Assembly (NCBI GenBank): GCA_015680685.1
Contig: MNCI01005245.1
Span: 775,622-839,621, forward strand
Origin: Gnetum montanum
Taxonomy: Eukaryota > Streptophyta > Gnetopsida > Gnetales > Gnetaceae
Reading direction: 5' to 3'
DNA length: 64,000 bases
A model generated the notes under the pieces. That model was not told where the DNA came from and ran no database searches. It saw only the letters and a list, made by a program, of their open reading frames with translations. The position numbers and the translations under genes are program-made. This document shows positions 45,701-54,150 of this stretch, in pieces (position 1 is the first letter of the stretch; every line of letters begins with the position of its first letter).

Positions 45701-46095
45701 TATGTGGAAAGATCGAGAAGAGGATAGTTCCATGCATCACATACAGTGATTCATCGGGTGATGACATGGAGGAAATGTCTCCATGTCACAGGTGTGCCCA
45801 GGAAACTCTGCAACAAAGATGCCTGTATGTAGCAACCACACAAGAAGTAGTAGACACCCCGTGGTTGACAGCTTCTCGTAGGGGCAAACAAATATGCATG
45901 GAACGAACTGAGGAAACTCATGCCAACAACCGTGGCATAGATACATTAGAACGTGAACGTCGCCAACTTCCACCCCTAAATTTAAGGTCATCAATCGAGA
46001 GAAGTTGGGCACTTCTTAGAAATTCAAATAGGCGCTCGCTATTTCGGATCTCTCCCTTACAACTCAGTCATGGGGGAGATGGCCATCTATGTTAA
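42751..46095 (+). CDS. Gag-protease polyprotein of GP-2 (1,114 aa, intact)
   Basis: Structural protein plus protease of a retrotransposon. The frame opens at 42727. I choose the Met at 42751 because the aligned starts in GP-1 (15239, MSSSH) and GP-4 (63244, MSFSSH) match it (MASSH). Residues below are counted from 42727. About 200-260 is a Ser/Pro/His-rich linker (SPSSSPSSHHSPSPSTSGRS). About 325-500 is the capsid-like region (W-x-K-L-K-L-F-P, A-E-S-W-Y-R-S-L, then R-P-G-H-G-Y). About 610-625 is a CX2CX3HX3C zinc knuckle (CEVCYYDHPKGC). Pro/Gln/Tyr-rich text follows. About 870-1000 is an Athila-type aspartic protease with active site DSGSG at D892 and end motif IIMGRAWL. It ends at GHLC. No RT follows. 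Confidence 0.93.
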   Translation: MASSHEINSPKDNTGESQDHTHNRNQPCPQQSKVTYTHPDEYVPDFTFVFHQDEQLRWRDMQGNIVLPPDRSAPNMLSRALVQYGMHELLAEYVLDDYDTRDYHPTNAQRIRDARQESQHSLLKGKVPHVISEIGEEEPLTMGFLENDVPPPHSSEEVRHQGLRSTIHIPGSDPREHQLFTAGTITRTNDGLVDRHNDRGRSSRREGKKHHHGDGSPSSSPSSHHSPSPSTSGRSHHEHNAESKGRRDEMPRQEGREELGQGQGRRENREPQRRHHRRHERDDHDEPLFATRSMLDIREAVRIPTRHLKDSRIKRLDINNIPRFEGGYNADPQHHLQAFHDACALQNIDNEWQKLKLFPRTLTKEAESWYRSLEPETIRRWSTMLELFNNKYQTYSRVSNLRKQIQGWKQGAHESLDAAMARYYTLLHRCPGHGYAKRDQLRHLVDGLRNETRRTLGTYAQGRLSQLRAHEVEVLLEQVAQEEGELRKRESAEEYNRDPSLRKKGVKFCDEEDESPLEELVNRKTVPIQKLTTEVSAKVDQMWDSLDSRIETVLKIVEESKDEQSSDKSKNMRRNFNPAHNKGKGKISNSDEAENSDSDNDGGCEVCYYDHPKGCCPIISHLQESGVYALNPRLNQRQTPRRLPYPQGNPRQFHQPLTYYPSGTPPQPIEQHQQWQYPQSWGMPQPTHRYPYRQPDPYGYYVQQPVSPGDAMSHTPRRHYYAREYFRRTPSPPGDIPHSVHPLTPPAPFPQVVPITPPAPTMQGELPTQPQQRHAARSVNIQSVNIQPDTSSGDNCTKKRPFFRTRSPDRLSQQQADGYMYRPLTTNTSEHPSVQGNVTHTVMLTHTVTDWIKVGHLPRKLTDPGSPFIHLQIAGNAPHRALLDSGSGVNLISRKMYHAWNLPQLKKSNIQLELADQSITIPLGLVEDVITTVCGWSYPADFLVIDVNNNEGDFPIIMGRAWLSTVDACLRIRDLSLEISKINICGKIEKRIVPCITYSDSSGDDMEEMSPCHRCAQETLQQRCLYVATTQEVVDTPWLTASRRGKQICMERTEETHANNRGIDTLERERRQLPPLNLRSSIERSWALLRNSNRRSLFRISPLQLSHGGDGHLC

Positions 46096-48071
46096 TCATA
46101 TAGGGCCCTTAGTTCTTTTTCAGTTTTTGTTTTACACATTTTTGTTTTACAAATTTCTTTAACTTTTCTACTTTTTTGTTTTACAAATTTCGTTAACTTT
46201 TCTTGTTTTTTTTATAACATCGTTATACTTTTTCCATTTTTTGTGTGTGTGTGTGTGTTTCCATCCATCATGTAAGTTCGTCACCCAATAAGTGTTCGGG
46301 CCGATGGGATGAACTATTTTTCATTGATTGCTAATGTTTGGTTTTTACCTTTAAGTTACATTGTTGATACTAAGGTATGTTCTTTTGATATGGCAGGCAA
46401 TGAGATCACTTCATCCATCCATCCATCAAGTCTATGGTTTCCCTTGGCTTGGAAATGTACAGTTCCCTTCCAATAAGAACTTTAACGAACCAGTGACTGG
46501 GCATTTCTCAAACTAAGGAAGGACTCAAGGATTTGAAAAGGGTGTGACTTCAAGGGAACTTGGTGCTCTTGTGTTGGTCATTCACTTGGGTGCTTGGATG
46601 TTTTCTTCTTGGGTTTTCTTACCGTTCCGATGTAACCCAATAATCGGAAGCTGAGACAATAAAAATAAAGAAGTCTTTGCATGGTGTGGTCCCCACGCAT
46701 AAAAACACAAAACAAAAAAAAGAAGAAAAAAAATGGAAAAACAGAAAAAAGAGAAGAAGAAAAAGCTAAAAAGCTAAAAGTGAGGATTCAAAGCACACCC
46801 CTTAGACGGAATAAATTTGGGCTGCAAGCACTGGTTATGGAACCAAAGTGTTCCCTCTAACTAAGGCCCTTCTCGCTTCCCATTCTCTCTGTTGTTTCGT
46901 CGGAATGGTGGTGGCTTCTCGAAGTTGCATCCTTGTTACCCAAGTGGATGATTTAACCAACTGCATTGATGCGAAGTCACTGGAAGTGGTTGGTTTGAGG
47001 CCAGAGTTGGAATGAGATTCGCCAAGTCACATTAATCATGAAACACACAAGGGGCTGTACACCACCTTGTTCTTGGGATTCCATTCCACTTCTCTTCTTC
47101 CCATCCTTCTCTCCATTGTTCACCTCATTGCCGGTTGTATCATTGTATATACTTTGGTTGATGCTTTGTTTTCTTTTTGGTAAATTCTTACGGTTAAGAC
47201 TTTAACTCTTGTTCCAAAGGACATTCCCAGAGCCCACGGACTCTTTGAATGTGGGATTGTCAGGGCATTAAGGGCATGAGCCTGCTTTGGGGAGGACCCA
47301 CTGACATTCCTATTTGGAACATTAGTTAACTTCTTTTCCTTAACATTTTTGCAATTAATTAACATTTTTGTTCATTTCCATCATGACATCCCCTTCACCG
47401 ATGCCATAGTTGTCCCTTTTTACCTATCTTTCCTACTCCTTTTCTTTCTCCATTCTAACGCTACCGGAGGTTCGCGATTAGTCATGGGGGTACGGGGCCT
47501 GATTTTTCGATTTTTATCCTAAGCCCCGGATTTTTTCGTTTTTCTTCCTAACCCCTATACCTTCGGTAGTCATCATCTACATTTTCCCAGATCCATATTA
47601 GCCATACCACAACTTAGCCAAGGAACCTAAACCGAAGCAAGGTATGATTTACTTAATGATTCAATTACCCTTGCTAATATATGATTGTGTTGTGGGTGCA
47701 GATGGCCATCATACAACAACGGAATGGATCTGGAGCAAACACTTGGAGTGGAGCAGCATTGAAGCCGCTATGCAAGGAGCAGAATTGATAATGCGCTTAC
47801 GGATGGACAACGGAAGGCGCAATCTAGGCGTTGGCAGCAACAAGACTCTTCTCTCTTCTTCTCTTCTATTCTCTCTCCTCTTTTCTCTCAGCTGCCAACT
47901 GTGGCCTGATGTCATTGTAATAAGGTGTTCACCCTTGTTGTCATGAACACCAGTTTTTGTCAAGTCTTGTAATAAAGACCGTTCACATGTCATCCCATTA
48001 GTTCCATTTCCCCTAATAATCCCATACCTACCTGATATCATTGTAAGGAACTCGAGGACGAGTTTTCATTC
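46096..48071 (+). other. GP-2 3' non-coding region
   Basis: 2 kb without a conserved frame. It contains T-rich TTTTGTTTTACA repeats (46115-46215), a GT run (46241-46257), and a purine- and A-rich tract with AAAAAAGAGAAGAAG (46705-46780). A second AGTCATGGGGGTA is at 47480-47492 and a hairpin at 47924-47951. It is collinear with GP-1 18184-20220 and partly with GP-3 56070-58000 (minus). The conservation across copies suggests RNA-level function rather than protein. Confidence 0.8.
47924..47951 (+). other. Conserved hairpin before GP-2 3' LTR
   Basis: GGTGTTCA and TGAACACC form a perfect 8-bp stem with a 12-nt loop (CCCTTGTTGTCA). The stem and loop are the same in GP-1 (20079-20106). It lies about 130 bp before the polypurine tract. 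Confidence 0.7.
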
Positions 48072-48084
48072 AGTCATGGGGGTA
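48072..48084 (+). other. GP-2 polypurine tract
   Basis: AGTCATGGGGGTA immediately before the right LTR, where plus-strand synthesis would start. An identical 13-mer lies at 47480-47492. Confidence 0.85.
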
Positions 48085-49127
48085 TGATGAGACGCGACAT
48101 GCACTGTGCCGCGATATCGCGTCTTCCCCTGCGATATCGCGTACGCGATATCGCGGTCCGCCGCCATATCTATAAATAAGAGGCGGCACTCCCTTCATTT
48201 CCCAATCCTGGCTAGAAGTAGCGAAGCTCTGGCAGATTGATCACTCCAGAGTTAGAATTTTTCCCATGTGCCCGCAGTAGGAGTCCTAGAGTGAACGGCT
48301 CTTTATTCGAGCAGCTTGTAACCTGAACCCAAGTTGTGTACGGCAATAAAGACGAACTTGATTGGATAAACCTTGCAGTACATGGTTTTATTGTTGTTTA
48401 TTTACTGCTTTCCTAGTGCGCACAAGTACGACTTGATTACGAGCGTCTACGGACGTGTACGGCTAGTCAAGGAATCGGCTGCTTGTCGCAACGCATGAGT
48501 ACGACTTGATTACGAGCATTGGCTGCTTGGTAACCCAGTAGCGTATTCCAGGATTCTGCGCTTGGTAATCCCAGTGGTAGTCCAATGTGTACGGCTAGTC
48601 AAGGAATCGGCTACTCATTGCTAGGCTAGAACGTGTGATAAGTACGACTTAGTTACGAGCACCCACGGGTGTGTACGGCTAGCTAAGGAATCGGCTGCTT
48701 ATCACACTTAAGCTAAATAGGTGCCTCAGTACGACCACTTCGAGCACTTGCGTTACGTGTGGTGATCCCAGTAACGATTAGCGTTTGGTAAGCCACAGTT
48801 GCATAGTTCAGGGTGTGTCCGGTAAGTGGGAACGGATGCTGACGCTAGTTAATTTAGACTTAGGACATTAGTTAGAGTTAGCTTAGTTTCTCAACCCTTT
48901 CCTCTCATAGCTTAGAAGATAAACTGAAAAATACCAAAAAAATCACATACCTCAGACTTGCTTAACCATACACCGTGACACTTACAAGCAAGCCTGGGAA
49001 GACAACGAACGATTAACCCCAAGTGTTTCTTGTGGTGTTAAGGCATTTAGTCTGCGGAGTTCGACTGGATCGCGTGTGCATGCTCGTATTCGTATGGTTG
49101 AGTGTAGGGGTACCTCACCACTCATCA
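48085..49127 (+). repeat. GP-2 right LTR (1,043 bp)
   Basis: TGATGAGACGCGACATGCAC to ACCACTCATCA. Three GCGATATCGC-type palindromes sit in U3 at 48111-48156. TATAAATA 48171-48178, AATAAA 48345-48350. The U5 repeat array is as in the left LTR. Confidence 0.95.
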
Positions 49128-49132
49128 CATAT
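49128..49132. repeat. GP-2 target site duplication, right copy (CATAT)
   Basis: Matches 41567-41571 exactly. Confidence 0.95.
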
Positions 49133-49327
49133 ATAGACATAATAGCACTTTTTCCACTTGTGAAGTGAGGTAGTAGCAACTTATGAGGCATTTTTTAGTC
49201 CCAAATAGTTAAAGTATGCAAGATTGCAACTCATGGACTACTAACCTTACATTTATAATGAAATCTTGCCTCAAGTTGGGTGTTGAAGGTTACAACTTAC
49301 AATGTGTATTTTCTAGGCAGTGTTTCA
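49133..49327 (-). repeat. Tat-B LTR, part right of GP-2
   Basis: Continues the Tat LTR (ATAGACATAATAGCACTTTT, CTTATGAGGCATTTTT, AAAGTATGCAAGATTGCA), matching 38210-38415 of Tat-A. Ends CAGTGTTTCA. Confidence 0.75.
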
Positions 49328-49339
49328 TTAAGTGTTATG

Positions 49340-49980
49340 CTACTAGGTGAATCAAGCAATAATGCTACTGGGATTACCAAGCGAATATGTGTTTATGCTC
49401 AAAATTGGTCATGCTCATTCCACTAATTAATTAATGTGCATGAAAATGTAAATATTAACTAACTACATTAAAAGTAAATCTATTCCAAGTCAAAATGCTG
49501 CAATGAATATGAATCAATCTCGATCTTATTATTATTGATGAAATGTGTCTAGGTATAATGCCACTCAAATAAGATGTCATACAATTCAATCAAACCCATG
49601 TTGTGGGCACTCACTAACTATTTGCTAAGATTAGAAAAACAAACTACAAGAATTCAACTATAGTATTGACCAAATGATGCCAAATACTTGGTAGGTGTTC
49701 ACATATTTATAAGAAAATATATGAATTATGTCAACGAAGATGTGTTAATGCATTTGGTTGCATCTATGGTGATGTGTTAATGAGGATGATTTAACACAAC
49801 TAAGTTATAACATATGTGATATAACATCTATGATATGGTAGATGTAATATAGCATTTATGATGTATCAACCAACTAAGATGCATCAACGAGGATGCTACA
49901 ACACAAATGTGATGTAGCATCTATGATATGTCAACCAATTGATACACTTGAAAAAATAACTCTATATCATATCTCCATGA
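49340..49980 (-). mobile_element. Old GP-family LTR remnant
   Basis: Related to the GP-3 LTR (55575-55950, minus strand) in order: GCTACTGGGATTACCAAGCG, GGTCATGCTCATTC, TATTAACTAAC, AATCTCGATCTT, ATGTGTCTAGGTATAATGCCAC, then CCCATGTTGTGGGCACTCAC. From 49745 it passes into repeats such as GATGTAGCATCTATGATATG, which may be decayed GATATC palindromes of U3. No internal region is attached, so it is a solo or truncated LTR. Confidence 0.6.
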
Positions 49981-50399
49981 CTCAACTACTTGACATATTA
50001 GGTTTTATCATATTCAATGACTAACTAAAAAGTCATTCTTGAGTTATATATAAATGGATGAAGTTTCATTATAAAAATTGTGAGATGGCCAAGACTAGAT
50101 TGGCTACCATTACAAAACTAGAGTGTTACATTACACAATTTTATTCAAGTGGATGCATTACAAAATGATAAAAAGACTTGATGGACATCAAATTTTACAA
50201 AATTATAGAAGTATTAAAAAATCCACCAAATATTAATCTTCTTGTTGTCACTAGCATTGGTAGATTTTCCAACCTTGATTGTTATGTTTATGCTTCTCTT
50301 TTATGTAAAACATTTTTGAAGGATGGACTAAAATTTCTCCTCATTATTCTATGGGTCCAACAAACATATGATGTTTGAGATTTAATCATTGTATGTGCT

Positions 50400-51598
50400 A
50401 CTATTTATCTATGGACATATCTATTGATGTATTAGTATGTCAAAATGTTAAGAAAAATTAAGAACAAGAATGTTTATGTGATTTTTGTGATTATAGGACA
50501 AAGTATATTGGAGACACAAGAAGAGGATGAGATGACACCTACAAAGAAATGTCAAAATGAAGATCTCAAGAGACCAAGATGAAGCCTACATTGATGACAA
50601 AGAATGAACTAATTTAAACAAAAGAAGAGCTCGAAGAAGAGGGACATCTACAAGGTATCAAGTGAACATGCAAGAATTGAAAGATATTAAACAAGAAATA
50701 AATACTTCAAAGCTCATCTCAAAGGTCAAAATGAAGCCTTAGTATTAAAGGATTATTTTTGGTAAAGAAATATTGTAGAAATAAAAGACATCTACTATCA
50801 AGTGAAGACATATCCAAGAAACAATAGACATCTTGGAAGAATTAAAGGCAACACAGGAGAAGACATCTCTAGAAGACAACAAATGTCTTTTTGGAGAAAA
50901 CGATGTCTTCCTAGAATGAAGGTCCATTGAAAAAATACATCTTAGTCTCAAAGAAGATGTCTCCAATGATCATTAGTTAGCCATTGCACGAATTCTAAGG
51001 AGATTTTGGAAACATATTGTTTATAAGAAGACTTCATTCTCATTGAGAAATGTGTAAGCATTATGTACTATTAATTGTATTCATTAAGAAATCATTGTAA
51101 TCATGGTTGTTCCTCATTGTACAATATTTTGTCTATTGTAATTAGTCAAAGTGGGATGTACCTCAAAGTAAAAGGAATAACCAACTTAGTTGCATTCTTT
51201 TCTTGTGATTGTTATTCTCTTTTGTTGGTCCTTAAGGTTGTCGAGATCTTGCAAGATTAAGTATTGGTGTAGTGCCACAACACTTCGGAGTAGAAATCAA
51301 GTTCTAAAGGTTGTGGAATCTTGGAAATCATATTCTAAGCTTGTTAGGAAATTGTGGAGTTGAGTGGATTTGCAATGATGAATCACTTCATTGTGAAGCT
51401 TAGAGCTTGTACAAGGTGTGGTACCCTTCAAACCATCAAATCACATTTGAAAGCAATAAAGTTTGAAGGTGTGCTTGAAAACTACCCTACGAGTGTGAAC
51501 TACCAAAGTTGGGAAACCACATTATTTTTGATGTGTGATTTGCTTTAAAGAATTTTTAATTTGAGGAACTTATTCATCCCCCACTTCTATATTCAACA
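50400..51598 (+). repeat. Copia 5' LTR (left edge not resolved)
   Basis: Placed by its right end: TTCAACA at 51592-51598, followed after 9 bp by a tRNA-Met primer site and a copia gag. Inside, GACATCT / AGATGTC motifs recur (50786, 50828, 50862, 50901, 50955). I cannot find a second LTR in the window, so the left edge is a guess. Confidence 0.5.
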
Positions 51599-51607
51599 AT
51601 TCTCAAG

Positions 51608-51619
51608 TGGTATGGAAGC
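51608..51619 (+). other. Copia primer binding site (initiator tRNA-Met type)
   Basis: TGGTATGGAAGC, 9 of 12 matches to TGGTATCAGAGC, in the CAAG-TGG context usual for plant copia elements. Confidence 0.7.
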
Positions 51620-51658
51620 TTGCTACTCTTCTTCATCATCAATTTCAAAGAGTGAATA

Positions 51659-52111
51659 ATGGAGGCCACATATTATACAAAGCCACCCATGTTCTATGGA
51701 TTTGAATTTGCTTATAAAAATGCTAGAATGTAAGGATTCTTCAAATCCATGAAGTTTGAAGTTTGGGAGTTAATCCTTGAAGGCTACACTCCACTTGTCG
51801 ATAGCTCCACTGGGATCATCAAGCCCCACAACAAATGCACACAAGAGGAGAAACATAAGTTCATGTTTTATTCAAAAGTAAATAATTATTTATATTATGC
51901 TTTGAATAAATATAAATTTAATAGAGTATCAGGATCTAAAATGACAAAAGAAATTTGGCAAACTTTAGAAGCTACTTATGAAGGAACCTTTATTGTCAAG
52001 CAATCTAAGTTAGTTTTGCAAAGCAAATATGATAAGCTTAATATGAGAGAAGGTGAGAAAATAAAAGATTACTTCTCTACAGAAAATGATATTTTTGTAA
52101 CTATCAATTAA
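51659..52111 (+). pseudogene. Ty1/copia gag, N-terminal fragment
   Basis: Starts MEATYYTKPPMFYGFEFAYK, the K-P-P-x-F-x-G-x-x-F-x-x-W-K-x-R-M opening of plant copia Gag (DUF4219/UBN2 type). One stop follows ARM. The 120-codon frame from 51749 carries EVWELILEGYTP, ALNKYKFNRVSG, KEIWQTLEATYEGT and IKDYF. It stops at 52111, where sequence switches to a LINE on the other strand. Zinc knuckle, protease, integrase and RT are absent. Confidence 0.85.
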
Positions 52112-53444
52112 TAGGAGTAATAACTCCTAAGAAAGTATTAATTGTAGTGGGATCAATATCTTCTTTACGAAGAATCCTTGAGTAAAAATCAAAGAAAGCT
52201 TGTAATATGTTAGTCTTGGAAGTGAAGATATTATAATTGACTTGAATAGCTAGGATTTTAGGGGATATTTTTTCCCATTTAAGGAGATGAAAAAAATCTT
52301 TAGTAGCTTGGTCATCCATATGGACCCAAGAAAGACTGGTGCAAAGGTGAGCACATCTAGCTTCATGGTGATCCATAATACACATGTTCTCCTTGGCAAT
52401 TTGCAAGTGATAGAATTGAGCCTTAGTAGCTTGACCTTTATTAATAGCATTTTGCAATAAGGAGATTTCCTTATGAAGGTTGGACTTATGATAATTTAGT
52501 CAAGAAGCCACCAATTTACCTACATGTTTGAAAACCTGCTAGAGATAAGTACAAGCATTAGTACACCAATCAATCCAACCATCTCCTCCAAGGGGTTTAG
52601 GGTGTAGATTCTATATTTGCATCAATAAAGAGCAAAGGGAGTTGCTATGTAGAAATGCAGTGTTAAAAATATAAAGGTCCTTGGAAGAGCAAGAGCAACC
52701 ATAAAAGGAAAGAGACCAATGAATAGGATAATGATCAAACAAAACTTGGGTATAATATACCTGAACAGGAGCATCATTAGTGGTAGTAAATTGAATAGAA
52801 ACATTCATAGATAGGTAGACCTGATCCAATGTAAAAGAAATGTAGGAATATCCATGTTTATCATTTCTTCAAGTAAATGAATTAGAACTACTAGACGAGT
52901 GGTAATTTCCATTAGCTTCTTGCAAATTCAATTTGCTCTTTAACAAAAGCCAAATAGAAAGCTCAATGTTGTCTAAACCACATCTATGTCCTTCAAAATT
53001 ATCCTTTGGATGCTCAATCATATTAAAATCTACTATGATGATCCAATTAGTTGGGGGCAAGTTGTGCCCAATCCAATTCCAAAACAGCTTCTAGTCATTT
53101 AGGTTACAAGGAGCGTAAATGAAAATAAACCTTAGGATTTCATTAGTGTACTATAACCAAACCTAACAACAATGCCCTAAATTATCATAACAATGATCAA
53201 TAATAGACTCTTGTCACTTACTATGAAGAAGAATTATAGCTCCCCCCTTGCCATTTTCATGGTGAGAAGAGACATAATAACTATTGGGAAAAATACTCTT
53301 ACAACAAGTTTGAAGATGAAATCCTTGGATTTTAACTTCTTGAATATAAGAAACATCTAGGGAATGCCTACGAATATAATCTTAGACTATATATCATCCA
53401 CGAGGATCTAAGAGTCCCCTAACATTCCATGAGCAACAATTCAT
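52112..53444 (-). pseudogene. LINE ORF2: AP-type endonuclease and pre-RT linker
   Basis: Opens MNCCSWNVRGLLDPRG at 53444 (the W-N-V-R-G-L start of plant LINE endonucleases). Q-E-V-K follows (catalytic Glu region), then ENGKGGAIILL, then WIIIVDFNMIE (G-D-F-N with G now V) at about 53040. The frame 52457-52104 carries WVHMDDQATKDFFHLLKWEK, the W-x-x-x-G-D-x-x-T-K-F-F-F pre-RT motif, and the F-Y-x-x-L region. Several stops. It would nick target DNA for retrotransposition. Confidence 0.83.
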
Positions 53445-53459
53445 TATGGATGTGAAGAT

Positions 53460-54150
53460 GAAGGAGGATCACCCTCAACTACTAAAGCCTTAAAAGAATT
53501 TTTGGACTTAAAGCTATTTACAAAGGATGACAAGAACTTCTTCTTCTGTTAGTAGATTGATTAGCATTAACAAAAATCGAGGATCGATACCTTTAGGGAA
53601 ATTGCTAAAGATATGATTATCACATGTGATTGAAGCATAAGATTTCTGAGTAACTCTCTCCCAACCACTAGCAGCATCTTTTGGAGTCCCTTCTTGGTTA
53701 AAAGGATTCTTACTAACATTGGTAGCCTCAATATTTGTGTCTTTTGCATTTGTCATCTTGGCCTTTGAAGAAGAAGGATTGTCTAAGGAGTGCACCTCAA
53801 CAGTATCATTACCTATATCCTTAGATATATTTTTATCTTTTAATTCTTTACCAACCTATTCAATGAAAATTCTCTCAACTTGACATTGAGCTTTTTGATG
53901 ATTAGGATCAAGAAAACAATAACAATGGTTTGGGAGCATAAGATATGAAATTTTTTGTACAAAAGTCTTTCCTTTCACATTAAATTATAATGAGTTAGGT
54001 CATTGCTTTTGCATGTCAATTTTGACACACACTCATTGAGTTCGTCTTGGATGGAAACCTGAAAATGACTTCATACTAATAACCTCCTCAATAATGAAGG
54101 TAACTCTCATCCATTATTTTTCCTACTTAAATGAATCCTCTTTGTGGCTT
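53460..54150 (-). pseudogene. LINE ORF1-like remnant
   Basis: Lys/Ser/Asn-rich frame 53795-53514 plus an upstream stretch with CYCFLDPNHQKAQC, which resembles the CCHC knuckle of plant L1 ORF1 proteins. Position before the endonuclease supports the call. The 5' end is not resolved. Confidence 0.55.

Larger units (their letters stand above)
41572..49127 (+). mobile_element. GP-2: complete Gag-Pro-only LTR retrotransposon
   Basis: 7,556 bp: LTR (1,033 bp), tRNA-Asp primer site, one long gag-pro frame, about 2 kb of non-coding DNA, polypurine tract, LTR (1,043 bp), with a perfect 5-bp target duplication. The Athila-like primer site and protease place its origin in the Athila side of Ty3/gypsy. 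It has no RT, RNase H or integrase, so it must be mobilised by another element. It is inserted in the Tat-B LTR. Size and content resemble the non-autonomous plant elements that keep gag (such as those called TR-GAG), but it is larger and also keeps the protease. Confidence 0.96.
52112..54150 (-). mobile_element. LINE fragment (ORF1 end, endonuclease, linker), 3' truncated
   Basis: On the minus strand: an ORF1-like tail with a C/H-rich segment (about 54000-53870) and frame 53795-53514. The endonuclease starts at 53444 and a linker to RT runs down to 52112. The RT core and 3' tail are missing at the lower-coordinate end, which abuts copia gag. The loss of the 3' side is the opposite of the usual 5' truncation of LINEs. 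Confidence 0.75.

Noticed and set aside
42764-45767. Several frames of 60-141 codons on either strand inside the GP-2 coding region
   Set aside because: They overlap the intact gag-pro frame, are not kept open in GP-1, and have no domain.
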